Below, in pieces: positions 21,224 through 31,165 of a stretch of 50,917 bases of DNA. Under the pieces are notes generated by a model that saw nothing but the letters and a program-made list of their open reading frames with translations, had not been told where the DNA came from and ran no database searches. Position 1 is the stretch's first letter. Each line of letters starts with the position of its first letter. The position numbers and the translations under genes are program-made. The stretch is from a virus: positions 1 to 50,917 of the IMG/VR virus record IMGVR_UViG_3300042112_000670; one strand, 5' to 3'.

Positions 21224-23300
21224 GATTGATGAGTTAAATCAATTATACACGGACGGAAAATCAGCGGATAAAGAATCGTATGCAGAAATGCGGAGCAACA
21301 TTTTGCTTTCCGCAGGAGAGCATTACTCCAAAAGAAATGGATCGAGTTGGAATAGAGTTCGTTCTAATGTCGAGACGAGTAACGACACGCAAAAGCTTCG
21401 CATCACGAAAAACTGGATACACAAGTATTTGCGTCTCTACGTGAATCATATTTTATCTAAAACACAGGGCGCAACCGTAGCGCCCCAAAATCCTACGAAC
21501 ATCCAAGATCAGAAGACCGCCGAGCTAAATAAAAAAGTAAACGACTACTTAAAACACAGAAACAAAACGCGAAGTGTGCTGCGATACAGTGCGGATGACT
21601 ACTGCCGCATTGGTGAGGTGTGTCTGAGGATGTACTTCGATCCGATGAAAGGATATCTCAAAGGATACGAAGGGAAAGTTTCTGAAACCGGTGAGCCTGT
21701 GCTTGATGAAATGGGCCAGCCTGTCCCAGATGAATCAAAGCCAGTGATGACAGGCGAGATTGTGTGGGAAAGAATTTTCGGTCATCAGATTTTCAGAGAC
21801 ACTTCGGCAAAATCCATGGCGGGCTCTACGTTTATTGGAATTGAGCGTCTTGAGCCGCTAAAAAAGCTGAAGGAAAAGTACAAAGGCGACAACGAGAAGC
21901 AAAAATATCTTGTGGAGTCGAAAGAGGACTTCATTATTTTTGATTCTGAGCGCATGGGTTACTCAAGAGAAAAAGACCAAGTATGTTTGCGGGAGTTTTA
22001 CTTTCGTCCGAGTCACGAATATCCCGACGGTTACTTTTATCTCACAACGCAGGCCGGTATTTTAGAGGAAGGTCCACTTCCATTCGGTATTTTCCCTATT
22101 AAATGGGCGGGATTTGATGAGCATCCAACGAAATGTAGAGCAACAAGTTTTATTAAGGTCGCACGTCCTTGGCAAAGTGAAATCAATCGTGCGAGTTCGC
22201 AAACCGCACTTCATCAAGTTACCTTGGGAGATGATAAAGTGCTTTACCAGAGCGGTACTAAGGTCTCTCCGGGAGCCCTGTTACCCGGAGTCCGAGGGCT
22301 AACGTATCAAGGAGCTCCGCCAACCATCTTGCCGGGCCGTGACGGCAGTCAATACCAAGGCTACGTTGACCGTCAGGTAATTGAGATGGGTGCGGCCCTT
22401 CTTATCGATGAGATTGACCGTGAAAAGCAGTCAAATCTTGATCCGTACACACTTTTGTATCGCTCCATGAAGGAGCAGTCATACTTTTCCTTTTATCAGG
22501 AAAAGTTCTCTGAGTTTTGGATTGATGCCACGTTCACAGCACTTGAGCTTGCACGAAAGTACATGTCCGATGAGGAGTTGATCGAGGCGATTGGCACAGA
22601 TGAGATCGCAAACATCTCGGAGTTCAGAAATAGCTCGCCACTTTGCTACAAAATCGTTGTGGAGGAGGGTGATGAGTCGCTGGAAAGTCGTCTAGGTCGT
22701 CAAATGACTGTGACCCAGATACTTCAGTACGTGGGCCAGCAGCTTTCACGTGAAGACATCGGAAAAATCGTTAAAAACCTGCCGTTTGGTAACTGGAAAG
22801 ATGATTTTGAAGACCTAACGATGAACGAAACCAACGTTCAGAACGACTTTTTGGCCTTAGAACGTGGGGAATTCCCCCATATTTCACCTAAAGACGATAG
22901 TAATTTTGTACTGCAAAAAGTGGCTTCGCGGATGAAAAAACGCGACTTTCAGATGCTTTCTCCGGAAGTACAAGAGCTTTACAGCAAATACGAGCAGATA
23001 CATTTACAAAAACAAGCGGACGAAGCCGCAAAAGCCGCAGCACTTGATGAAGAGCGTGTGCCAACGGGTGGAGCGATGGTGGCTTGCGACATGTACGTGC
23101 CTAGTGATGATGTGAACAAGGCTCCAAAACGTGTGCGCATGCCTTACGAGGCTTTGGATTGGCTCATTAAGACTTTGGATGCGCAGGGATCTAGCGCAGA
23201 AAAGCTTGAGCAGATGAATCAACACCAGCTTTCACAGGTTGCCAACATGCTGATGGCTCAGCGTGGTGGGCAGCCTGATTTACAAACCCAAATGCAATAA
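21210..23300 (+). CDS. P22-like portal protein
   Basis: A 696-residue protein, close to the P22 portal length of about 725. It has helical N-terminal packing (K-N-W-I-H-K-Y-L-R-L-Y-V-N-H-I-L-S), an I-F-G-H-Q-I-F-R-D wing-type segment near residues 190-200, a helical stem and a Gln-rich C-terminus. Twelve copies should form the connector for DNA entry. AGGAG lies eight bases before the ATG. The gene follows the packaging genes and precedes the scaffold. Confidence 0.88.
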   Translation: MPTLKIDELNQLYTDGKSADKESYAEMRSNILLSAGEHYSKRNGSSWNRVRSNVETSNDTQKLRITKNWIHKYLRLYVNHILSKTQGATVAPQNPTNIQDQKTAELNKKVNDYLKHRNKTRSVLRYSADDYCRIGEVCLRMYFDPMKGYLKGYEGKVSETGEPVLDEMGQPVPDESKPVMTGEIVWERIFGHQIFRDTSAKSMAGSTFIGIERLEPLKKLKEKYKGDNEKQKYLVESKEDFIIFDSERMGYSREKDQVCLREFYFRPSHEYPDGYFYLTTQAGILEEGPLPFGIFPIKWAGFDEHPTKCRATSFIKVARPWQSEINRASSQTALHQVTLGDDKVLYQSGTKVSPGALLPGVRGLTYQGAPPTILPGRDGSQYQGYVDRQVIEMGAALLIDEIDREKQSNLDPYTLLYRSMKEQSYFSFYQEKFSEFWIDATFTALELARKYMSDEELIEAIGTDEIANISEFRNSSPLCYKIVVEEGDESLESRLGRQMTVTQILQYVGQQLSREDIGKIVKNLPFGNWKDDFEDLTMNETNVQNDFLALERGEFPHISPKDDSNFVLQKVASRMKKRDFQMLSPEVQELYSKYEQIHLQKQADEAAKAAALDEERVPTGGAMVACDMYVPSDDVNKAPKRVRMPYEALDWLIKTLDAQGSSAEKLEQMNQHQLSQVANMLMAQRGGQPDLQTQMQ

Positions 23301-23311
23301 GGGAGTTTTGC

Positions 23312-24289
23312 ATGACGGATGTTTCTAAGTCTCAAGGAAATGAGACGACTGCAACGGCGGACACTGGTGCAGGCAGTGCAGTGGCTACGGAGGGTGTAGA
23401 AGTTGGGGCGGCGGCAGAGAAGACGGCTGGAACTGACACTAGCGCAAAGGCTGGTGCGGTTGCGGGTGGGACTGCCGAGAGCGTCTACTCTCCAAACTAC
23501 AAATTCAAGGTCATGGATCAAGAGCTTGAGTTTGATGAGTGGGTGAAAAAATCTATCAAGGATGCCGATACCGAGAAGAAGGCGAGAGACCTCTACGCCA
23601 AGGCTTACGGGCTTGAGCATGTGAAAAACGATAGGCAGGCAATAAAGACCCAGTACGAAGAACTAAAGAAAACACACACGCAGACCGAAGAGGCACTTAA
23701 CAAAGTCGTAGGAATGGCTCAGGCAGGGGACTTGGAGGGTTTTTTCCAAGCTTTCGACTTGCCTATTGAAAAGGTGCTGCGTTTCGCATTAGAATATGCG
23801 CAGAGAACACCTGAACAACAAGAATACTTAGCATCGCAGCGGGCGGCCCAGCAAAGGCAAGAAGAGGCGGAGCAAAGATACCAGCAGCTAGCTCAAAGCA
23901 ACGAGCAACTGCGCGTTCAGCAAAGAACGTTTGAGCTTGACCAGCAACTTTCACGCACGGACGTTGCATCGGTAGCGCAAATGTTCGACTCACGGTTAGG
24001 TCAACCGGGAGCGTTTCGTATGGAAGTAATTCGACGTGGTCAACTGCACGCAGCGAGCGGACAAGACATCTCCGCAGAACAAGCGGTCAGCGAGGTCATG
24101 AGGATAGTAGGGATGCAGGCTCCGATGTCCATGGATGGACATTCTGCTGCCGCGACAACAAAAGTTGTGCAGCCGAATAGTAAGCCCGTGCTTCCTAATA
24201 TCCAAGGTCGAGGCGCTTCTGCCGTAAAGAAAACACCAAAATCACTAGACGATCTGCGCAGAATGGCTGAGGCCGCTGCCGGAGTTTAA
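23312..24289 (+). CDS. Scaffolding protein
   Basis: A 325-residue protein with an Ala/Gly/Thr-rich, low-complexity N-terminus (about 1-55), then a long Gln/Glu-rich coiled coil (about 130-250), and a basic C-terminus. Low complexity, coiled coil and position between portal and capsid are the marks of a phage scaffold. It would assemble the procapsid and be removed before packaging. GGGAG lies six bases upstream of the ATG. The analogous gene of the second head module is at 45937. Confidence 0.8.
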   Translation: MTDVSKSQGNETTATADTGAGSAVATEGVEVGAAAEKTAGTDTSAKAGAVAGGTAESVYSPNYKFKVMDQELEFDEWVKKSIKDADTEKKARDLYAKAYGLEHVKNDRQAIKTQYEELKKTHTQTEEALNKVVGMAQAGDLEGFFQAFDLPIEKVLRFALEYAQRTPEQQEYLASQRAAQQRQEEAEQRYQQLAQSNEQLRVQQRTFELDQQLSRTDVASVAQMFDSRLGQPGAFRMEVIRRGQLHAASGQDISAEQAVSEVMRIVGMQAPMSMDGHSAAATTKVVQPNSKPVLPNIQGRGASAVKKTPKSLDDLRRMAEAAAGV

Positions 24290-24303
24290 AAGGAGTTATA
24301 TAA

Positions 24304-25542
24304 ATGAGTACCAATCGTACATTTCAAGATATGCTAAACGAATACTTGCCGAACGAGCTTTTGTTTGAAGAGCTCATCAAGCGAGACTACATCCTTCAGA
24401 AGATCAAAAAGCGCAACGACTGGAAGGGCGGCAAGTTGATTGTGCCCTTCAAAGGTGCGGGCGCGTCTTCTTTAAAATTCGGTGGCCTAACTGGTGACAC
24501 CGACATTGCAGAATCGCAATTTGTTCGCGGCTACGTATCAGACTACGTAGAATGCTGGGCATCCTTGCAATTCAACCACCGCGATCTTATGGATCACAGC
24601 GGCAAGATTCCAGAATCCACATTCCTCAAAATCCTTCCGGATGAAATTGAGCGCATGATGGAATACATGAAGATGGTTGTTTCGGTTCAACTTGGATCGG
24701 GACCACACTTCGCAACATTGACCGCTGACGGCACTGCCGGTGGCGTAATCACTGTTGACAAGATCGACCGCTTCCAAATCGGACAGAAATTGTTCTTGGA
24801 AGATGGCAACACCGCAGCAGCGGCGTACTACGTCATCGCAATCAACGTTAACTCTTCCGAAGTTACCGTTTCATCGACACGTGGCGGCGCAGCAGCTAAC
24901 GTTTCTGCGTACACAACCGCACAAAGTGCGAAGTGCTACCATGATGGTCTATCTTCCGCAGGCGGAAGTTACACATCACTTCGTCAAGCACTTTTGTCTG
25001 CGGCAAACGGCGGCACAGCTAACTTGCACAACGTAAGTAAGCTCGCATGGCCTCACTTGCAAGCAGTCAACGTATCCGGTGCTTCGATCACTGCATCCAA
25101 CATCCTTGATAAGTTGTTCGATGCATACACCGAAGTCCGCAAGAAGGCCAAAGGGATGGCGAACACATTCCTGATGTCCTACAAGCACCTTGGTTCGATC
25201 ATGAAGTTGATCGAAACGCAAAAGGGGCCATTCGCAGTTACAAAAGCGCCGAGCGCGTCTTTGTACGGCTGGACTGAAATCGAAATCACATCTGTAAAAG
25301 GTACGCTGACCTTGGTCGGCATCCAAGAGATGGACGACGATATCATCCCAATCATCGACTGGAATTCAATGACATTCAACACCAACGGCGGTTTCAAAAA
25401 GCGCGCATCGCCAGACGGTAAAGAATACTTTGAAGTCCGTTCGACCTCTGGCTTCAAGTATATCGTTGATGCGTGTTTGTTCGGCGAATCCACGTTCGAG
25501 CAACCCGGACACAACGGTATCATTCACTCGATCAGCTACTAA
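24304..25542 (+). CDS. Major capsid protein (phage X)
   Basis: A 412-residue protein directly after the scaffold, with a strong AAAGGAG. It has the composition of an HK97-fold capsid protein: an N-terminal helix, a P-domain-like segment around I-L-P-D-E-I-E-R-M-M-E-Y-M-K, beta-rich insertions at 125-200, and C-terminal strands. It is not detectably related to the second capsid protein encoded at 47404. Confidence 0.85.
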   Translation: MSTNRTFQDMLNEYLPNELLFEELIKRDYILQKIKKRNDWKGGKLIVPFKGAGASSLKFGGLTGDTDIAESQFVRGYVSDYVECWASLQFNHRDLMDHSGKIPESTFLKILPDEIERMMEYMKMVVSVQLGSGPHFATLTADGTAGGVITVDKIDRFQIGQKLFLEDGNTAAAAYYVIAINVNSSEVTVSSTRGGAAANVSAYTTAQSAKCYHDGLSSAGGSYTSLRQALLSAANGGTANLHNVSKLAWPHLQAVNVSGASITASNILDKLFDAYTEVRKKAKGMANTFLMSYKHLGSIMKLIETQKGPFAVTKAPSASLYGWTEIEITSVKGTLTLVGIQEMDDDIIPIIDWNSMTFNTNGGFKKRASPDGKEYFEVRSTSGFKYIVDACLFGESTFEQPGHNGIIHSISY

Positions 25543-25555
25543 TAGTTGACCCAAC

Positions 25556-25602
25556 GGGGACTAGACCTCTGTCCATGACAAGTCAGTCCCCTCACATCTT
25601 TT
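25556..25602 (+). terminator. Stem-loop after capsid gene, weak terminator
   Basis: GGGGACT-A-GAC (25556-25566) pairs with GTCAGTCCCC (25582-25591) as a 10-bp stem with one bulged A, followed by TCACATCTTTT. It lies 14 bases past the capsid stop. It could partially terminate, or protect the abundant capsid mRNA, and so set the capsid to downstream ratio. Confidence 0.6.
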
Positions 25603-25613
25603 AGGAGACTTAA

Positions 25614-26084
25614 ATGCTATCTCAAACAGTAAAAGACGGCTTAAACAAGTCTAACGACTGGGTTTCAGCTAAAAATAAGCTTGGCGACTTGGTGCACAAG
25701 AACATGAACTGCGTCAAAGGAAGCTACAAGTTTTCTCGTGACGGCGGTGCGGTTGGTGACATCAACTTGAAAGATCAAGACGGTGTTTCAACTCTTGTTA
25801 TCCCATCAGGCGCAGTGATCTTGAATGCGTTTGTACATGTGACGACTGCGCTCACATCAGGCGGTTCCGCAACGATTGACCTAAACTCGCAGGCCGCCAA
25901 CGACCTTCTAGCCGCCGAAGCTGTCGCAAGTTTCAGCTCTGGAGCGAAGATTCAAGGCGTGCCGGATTTCGGTACTCTAGCGGATGCAGTTGTGACCACG
26001 GCAGACAAGACTTTGTCTTTGTCTATCAACACAGCAGCATTAACTGCCGGTGAGTTGAGCGTTTACGTGTTTTACGTATTCTAG
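25614..26084 (+). CDS. Minor head or decoration protein
   Basis: A 156-residue protein directly after the capsid gene. It is rich in Ala, Thr, Ser and Val and beta-like, with no signal or membrane helix. AGGAG precedes the ATG. It lies between two stem-loops, so its mRNA level may be set separately. A capsid decoration or head-fiber protein is the best guess; a related-looking gene in the second module (46874) lies before rather than after the capsid gene. Confidence 0.6.
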   Translation: MLSQTVKDGLNKSNDWVSAKNKLGDLVHKNMNCVKGSYKFSRDGGAVGDINLKDQDGVSTLVIPSGAVILNAFVHVTTALTSGGSATIDLNSQAANDLLAAEAVASFSSGAKIQGVPDFGTLADAVVTTADKTLSLSINTAALTAGELSVYVFYVF

Positions 26085-26087
26085 TGG

Positions 26088-26105
26088 ATGGGGCCTCGGC
26101 CCCAT
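26088..26105 (+). other. 7-bp GC-rich hairpin
   Basis: ATGGGGC (26088-26094), CTCG and GCCCCAT (26099-26105) form a compact GC-rich hairpin with no T-run. It lies in the gap before the next ribosome-binding site. It resembles an mRNA-stabilising or processing element rather than a terminator. Confidence 0.5.
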
Positions 26106-26118
26106 TTAGGAGCATTTC

Positions 26119-26355
26119 ATGGCCGTAGCACCTAATGACACGGGGCATTTAAAGACACAAGTTAACGAGCTCGTAAAGCAGCACATTGAGTACGATGTGA
26201 ACAATCGTTCCGAGTATGTGTACACGGCTCCTGCCAACGCTCAAAACGGCACTCCTTGCTCAGTGGTGAGGTACTCTTTTTCCGGCGTGACATCGCGAAT
26301 TGTATTCATGAAAGAGTATACTGGTACTTGGAATAGTGCTTGGGATCTCTTCTAA
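26119..26355 (+). CDS. Small structural-module protein
   Basis: A 78-residue protein with a charged N-terminus and a Tyr/Ser/Val-rich beta-like C-terminus. AGGAG lies six bases before the ATG. It precedes the large repeat-rich fiber gene by 12 bp. It may be a fiber adaptor or chaperone. Unknown family. Confidence 0.6.
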   Translation: MAVAPNDTGHLKTQVNELVKQHIEYDVNNRSEYVYTAPANAQNGTPCSVVRYSFSGVTSRIVFMKEYTGTWNSAWDLF

Positions 26356-26367
26356 GGATACTAAACG

Positions 26368-28518
26368 ATGATTTTTCAACATTCTCGTTTTCAAATCTGG
26401 AATGCAAATCAGCATCCTTTTCGCCATACCCTCGATGAATTTGCGTACATAAATTCTGCGTTGCCGGGAATAAGTTCCGTTTCTGGCGCGCTTGATTATA
26501 TTACTGCTGTTCTTTACCCGCAGTCGCTACCTGCCGTAGCAACTCCAGCAGCGTTGCCTGCTGTTGGCAACACAATTAATGACATGCGTGTTGTCACTGA
26601 TGACGGCGACGGAAAAGCGGCATCGTACCGTTGGGAGCAGAGAGAAGGCGAAGCTTCTGCAAGTTGGCACAAGATTTACGATCTTGACTGGGGCACTGAC
26701 TCCATTCTGCAAGGCTTTCTTTTAAAGACGCAGGATATCTACGTAAAGCAAAGAGGCTACGATGATCTTGACGCATCCGGAGTGGCTGTTACGGGGACTC
26801 TCGCGGGCCAGAGTATTTACGGTGGTGCTTCTGCTAATACTAACCTTACTCTTTTTGCGAACAGTGGAGACGGTGTTGGAGCTGGCACTGGATACGTACA
26901 GTTTGGTGACAACTCTCGTCCTGTATCGCACAATACATTTGATCTTGGCACTACAGCGAACCGTTTCAAAAAGATTTGGTCGCAGGAATATCAGTCAGGA
27001 ACGTTGAATTTAGTTGGCGGTGCTATTACTGATAGCTCTGGGTCAATTAGCTTCGACAATGAAAACTTGAGCACCACTGGGACTGTAACTTCCGGCTCGT
27101 TGGTACTTGGCTCTGGCTCCATAACGGACAGCTCAGGCACAATAAACTTCAGCAACGAAAATTTGACAACAACCGGAGTTGGTACATTCAACTCTGTTTC
27201 TGCTACGGGTTCTGCTTCTGCTTTCGCAGCAAGTACGACTATAGCTGATTTTACATTTACAAATGGCAATATTGCGTCCTTATCGGCAACGGTGTCGTTC
27301 AATGCGTTGAACATAACGACAACCGGAGAAGGCACTTTCGGCAAGGTGTTTGTCGACAATGTCCGCATTCAGGACAACGAAATACGAGCAACAGACGTAA
27401 ACGGAAATTTGAATCTGTACGCAGATGGCACAGGAAAGATCCGCCATCATTTTGATACGGATTTTGTAACTGCCGATGTTGCAGTTTCGGACGCGAATGT
27501 AACGGTAACGAACGGCTCGTTGACTGTTTCCGGTACGGGCTCTTTAATCTCAGTGGATAATTTAAATCTCAATGGCAACACGATTTCTACGACTGACGCG
27601 AACGGTAATCTCATTCTTGCGCCAAATGGTACGGGACTTTCGCGATTTGACTCCGGAGTATTTCCGGGGACCGATTCCAGCTTTGACATCGGAAAGACGG
27701 GCAACGTATGGAACAAGCTCTGGATTGACGGAGCTATCGGTGGTGCTTCTGAAATTACAATAACGGACCTTCTGACGTTACGGTCCGCTCCGTATAGGGA
27801 TGCGGGGCGGACTCTTCCTGCGCAGTCGGGTGACGCATTATTTTATGACGGTAGCCAGTGGCTTGCTTCTGCTCCGGACACTGAGATTTCGCATAGTGGT
27901 CTTAGTGGACTTACTACTGGGGATAGTGGGCACACTCAGTTTGTAATGCTTACTGGACGTGCGGGCGGGCAGAGTGTTCAGGGCGGAACCGCTGCTAGTG
28001 AGAATTTAAATTTAGAATCAACCGCACATGCGACAAAGGGTTTTGTTCAGTTCAAGGATACATTGCGGCCTTTCACCGATGCTAGCTATTCGGGAGGTTG
28101 GAGTGGAACAGACCTTGGGGGCTCATCGAACAATCTTCGTCACGTTTACTCAAAGGGCGAATACTTTGGTTTGCGGTTTGAGAATGTGGCCGTCAACCCC
28201 TCTGCCAATACACAAAACAGAGGCCGCCTTGTTTACAATACGGCCGACGAGAGTTGTTACGTGGACACTGGCACGACTTTCAAAAAGGTCGGGGCCAATC
28301 GTTATGAGACGGATACCGTCTGGAATGGAACGGACACGACAAAGAACGTGACTGTTTCAGGAGTGGACGCAACCAAGGCCATATGGCAGCTTAAGAGCAA
28401 CACAAACGATTACGAAGTAATGTACGTGCCGATTAGGGCGACATCGACGACGAACGTGTTTATAACCTTGGGTACGGCATTGCCTGCGGGCTCGTACCGT
28501 TTAGTGGGGATTGAATAA
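26368..28518 (+). CDS. Repeat-rich tail fiber or appendage protein
   Basis: A 716-residue protein. An N-terminal region (about 1-120) is followed by multiple degenerate repeats of the type D-S-S-G-S-I-S-F-D-N-E-N-L-S-T-T-G and N-L-N-L-Y-A-D-G-T-G-K, typical of beta-helical or triple-stranded fiber shafts. The motifs G-Q-S-I-Y-G-G and F-K-K-I-W-S-Q-E-Y recur with G-Q-S-V-Q-G-G and N-K-L-W-I-D-G, suggesting duplicated modules. The stop overlaps the next ATG (TAATG). There is no counterpart in the second module within the window. Confidence 0.75.
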   Translation: MIFQHSRFQIWNANQHPFRHTLDEFAYINSALPGISSVSGALDYITAVLYPQSLPAVATPAALPAVGNTINDMRVVTDDGDGKAASYRWEQREGEASASWHKIYDLDWGTDSILQGFLLKTQDIYVKQRGYDDLDASGVAVTGTLAGQSIYGGASANTNLTLFANSGDGVGAGTGYVQFGDNSRPVSHNTFDLGTTANRFKKIWSQEYQSGTLNLVGGAITDSSGSISFDNENLSTTGTVTSGSLVLGSGSITDSSGTINFSNENLTTTGVGTFNSVSATGSASAFAASTTIADFTFTNGNIASLSATVSFNALNITTTGEGTFGKVFVDNVRIQDNEIRATDVNGNLNLYADGTGKIRHHFDTDFVTADVAVSDANVTVTNGSLTVSGTGSLISVDNLNLNGNTISTTDANGNLILAPNGTGLSRFDSGVFPGTDSSFDIGKTGNVWNKLWIDGAIGGASEITITDLLTLRSAPYRDAGRTLPAQSGDALFYDGSQWLASAPDTEISHSGLSGLTTGDSGHTQFVMLTGRAGGQSVQGGTAASENLNLESTAHATKGFVQFKDTLRPFTDASYSGGWSGTDLGGSSNNLRHVYSKGEYFGLRFENVAVNPSANTQNRGRLVYNTADESCYVDTGTTFKKVGANRYETDTVWNGTDTTKNVTVSGVDATKAIWQLKSNTNDYEVMYVPIRATSTTNVFITLGTALPAGSYRLVGIE

Positions 28519-30233
28519 TGGCCTACATCTACAGTCAACTAATCGCCGCACAGTTTGAAAACTTAGCTTCTGACCCAGCTAGCACTGCATCAGGTCTTGT
28601 GTACTTCAACACCACATCCAACATTTCCAAATACTACAACGGATCTGCGTGGAAAACTTTTCTAGCAGCCGATTTCAGTAACGTAACAGGAACTTTAGCA
28701 GTCGCAAACGGCGGCACAGGCGTAACAACATCGACAGGTTCAGGAAACGTGGTGCTTAGTACCTCGCCAACACTTGTTACTCCGGCGCTTGGTACACCTT
28801 CGAGCGCAACACTGACGAACGCTACTGGTTTACCGATTGATGGCGGCACAACTGGAACGCTTCCAATTTCTCGCGGCGGTACTGGGAATACTTCACAAAC
28901 CGCAGCGTTTGATGCGCTTGCGCCAACTACGACAACAGGCGACATTAGCTACCATAACGGCACTGACAACGTTCGTTTGCCTATTGGTACAGACGGGCAA
29001 GCGTTGTCGGTGTCTGGCGGATTGCCTGCGTGGGCAGCGGTTACTCCAACGCTTGATTCGTCAGCCGATCAATTGAACTTAGCGATATCTTGCTCAGTCG
29101 GATCAAGTGCGCTTACTATTGCATTGAAAGACAAAGCGGGAAGCGATCCTTCCGCAGGATCGCCGGTAAAAATTGGATTTAGAAACGCCACGGCTACAAA
29201 CGGAACTTATAACACCAGAAGCGTAACCGGTTCTCTCTCTGTAGTGGTTTCGTCTGGATCAACGCTCGGGCACGCAAGCGGAATCGCCTCTGACATTTTT
29301 GTTTACGCTATAGATAACTCCGGAACTGTAGAACTAGCTGTTTCTTCGACTTTGTTCGAAACTTTTGGATTAAAAACAACTACAGCCGAAGGCGGATCGG
29401 GCGCAGCGGATAGTGCGACAACTCTTTACTCAACGACAGCGCGAAGCAACGTCCCGATGCGCTTGCTCGGAAAATTGATTAGCACACAAACAACAGCAGG
29501 CACATGGGCAGCCGTACCTACGGAGACAGCTTTAGGCGGCCAGGCCGTCGGGTTCGGGATGGCTACTAGTACGCAGAGTGGGTTGGTTAGTACGACTACG
29601 CAAACCTTCGCTGGAGCAAAAACATTTTCTTCCGCAGCAACATTCTCTTCATCAATTTCAACGTCGGGACTATCTAATAGCGGATCGGCACTAGTGTCAT
29701 CCGTTGTAGGGAATCAATTCTCCGCAAGCAGTAATACAAATGGAACAGCTATCCTAGATGTTAGAAATTCCAACTCAACGGATAATACTTCCACGACAGC
29801 GCTGAGTGTTGGCTTAGTGGGATCGGGAACATTTACTGCGGCGGAATACATCAGATTTTATGATGGCGATGGAATCAACACTCGGACAGGGGCTATTCAC
29901 GGAAACGGTACCAGCGCGGTAAATTACGCAACATCGTCTGATGAACGATTGAAAGAAAACATTAATAACCTAGACAATGCGTCAGAGTTAGTAAAATGTT
30001 TACAGCCGAGAACGTGGACTTGGAAGAAAGACCAGTCAAACGGTGTTGGCTTTGTTGCTCAGGAACTATTGAAGGTTTGGCCGTCAGCAGTTTCTAAATT
30101 CGAAGATACTGATGCAATGTTAGCTGTTGATTACGGGAAATTAACCCCGTTACTCGCCGCAGCAATAAAAGAACTGCTGACTAAAGTCGAAATCCTCGAA
30201 AACAAGATTTCAAATATAGAGAATAATAGCTAA
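28518..30233 (+). CDS. Tail fiber with C-terminal S74 intramolecular chaperone
   Basis: A 571-residue fiber. The middle region shares [12 protein letters not shown] and P-I-S-R-G-G-T-G with the second fiber (48786-50714). The last 98 residues start S-D-E-R-L-K-E-N-I (from Ser474), with G-V-G-F-V-A-Q-E-L, the signature of the peptidase S74 (intramolecular chaperone) domain, which trimerises the fiber and cleaves itself off at the Ser. A coiled coil ends the protein. It is the likely receptor-binding fiber. Confidence 0.88.
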   Translation: MAYIYSQLIAAQFENLASDPASTASGLVYFNTTSNISKYYNGSAWKTFLAADFSNVTGTLAVANGGTGVTTSTGSGNVVLSTSPTLVTPALGTPSSATLTNATGLPIDGGTTGTLPISRGGTGNTSQTAAFDALAPTTTTGDISYHNGTDNVRLPIGTDGQALSVSGGLPAWAAVTPTLDSSADQLNLAISCSVGSSALTIALKDKAGSDPSAGSPVKIGFRNATATNGTYNTRSVTGSLSVVVSSGSTLGHASGIASDIFVYAIDNSGTVELAVSSTLFETFGLKTTTAEGGSGAADSATTLYSTTARSNVPMRLLGKLISTQTTAGTWAAVPTETALGGQAVGFGMATSTQSGLVSTTTQTFAGAKTFSSAATFSSSISTSGLSNSGSALVSSVVGNQFSASSNTNGTAILDVRNSNSTDNTSTTALSVGLVGSGTFTAAEYIRFYDGDGINTRTGAIHGNGTSAVNYATSSDERLKENINNLDNASELVKCLQPRTWTWKKDQSNGVGFVAQELLKVWPSAVSKFEDTDAMLAVDYGKLTPLLAAAIKELLTKVEILENKISNIENNS

Positions 30234-31165
30234 TGCGCCTCCTTCTTCTCGCATTTCTAATCACCTCCTGCGACATGAAGCCTAAGCATGTCGCGGTAGC
30301 CACAACTCATTCAATTGAGGATGTGATTAAAAAGCGCGACCTCTACGTTGAGTTAGCAAAATCTCATACTGATGAATCGGGATGGCTTGATTTTGAATGT
30401 GACGCGCTCTTGTTCAACAGCATTGCAGCATTCAGCGGATTTCCTGTTGACCCAACTCTTGCAAGACAATCTGACGGAAAGTGGCTGCGTCATCCAACAA
30501 AATCCTGCTATCCGAATGGCTCAAAGTCGAGCATTTCAAAAGACATGTTCAATGGCCTTATGCTCTGGGCTTTTTCAAACGGGCGGCAAGACGTTCTTCA
30601 GTCTATTTACGACTACGGTGACGCTAATGATTGGATCATGGGCGAGGCAATAGATTTTGCGACACTTATGTCACGAGTAGCATTCGCGCCAACAATGATT
30701 TACCGCCTAAAGATTATGATAGACGCACTAAACCCAAAACTCACAGGCGTTTTGATTGATGCAACAGACGAAGGGCTAGTGATTCTTAGGCAGAACTTTG
30801 AAGCGCACCTTCACGTCATCACAATCCTGCAAAACTACCTTGTCAACAAAGCCATCACTGACAACGAACTTGCGGTACTAAAAGCGTACACAGAACTAGA
30901 GCCGAATAATGCTCTATTTCACGCGATGCTAGGAAAGTTCACGGGCGATCAATCAAAAGCGATCAAGCTACTAATGGATGAGTCGCATTTTCCAAATGAT
31001 GCGCTCCCGACTTCAGAAAACCATTGCGCATCGTATCTTTGGCAAGAAGGTGAGCTAGAATACACGGATCACTTAAAAGAATTTTTTGAGTGGCGACCTT
31101 GCCCGCAGAATAAAACTCATTCAGGTGTTGACCTGATGTTCGTAACTAAGATTATGGAGCTTTAA
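30233..31165 (+). CDS. Phage lipoprotein A
   Basis: A 310-residue protein with a short signal peptide (MRLLLLAFLITSC) and lipobox L-I-T-S-C; the mature part is mostly helical. It overlaps the fiber gene by one base and the hydrolase gene by one base. The homolog at 50724 starts the same way and follows a related fiber. An 8-bp inverted repeat lies across the lipobox codons. A late lipoprotein could act in superinfection exclusion or in cell-envelope binding. Confidence 0.75.
   Translation: MRLLLLAFLITSCDMKPKHVAVATTHSIEDVIKKRDLYVELAKSHTDESGWLDFECDALLFNSIAAFSGFPVDPTLARQSDGKWLRHPTKSCYPNGSKSSISKDMFNGLMLWAFSNGRQDVLQSIYDYGDANDWIMGEAIDFATLMSRVAFAPTMIYRLKIMIDALNPKLTGVLIDATDEGLVILRQNFEAHLHVITILQNYLVNKAITDNELAVLKAYTELEPNNALFHAMLGKFTGDQSKAIKLLMDESHFPNDALPTSENHCASYLWQEGELEYTDHLKEFFEWRPCPQNKTHSGVDLMFVTKIMEL
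30270..30294. other. 8-bp inverted repeat in the lipoprotein gene
   Basis: GCGACATG (30270-30277), a 9-base loop and CATGTCGC (30287-30294). The same perfect stem is present in the homolog at 50761-50785, where the loop codons differ only in third positions. It could be an mRNA stem or a DNA recombination or binding site. Confidence 0.55.

Noticed and set aside
26991-27716. Leftward frames in the fiber gene
   Set aside because: They are shadows caused by the repetitive Thr/Gly/Asn codons of the fiber.
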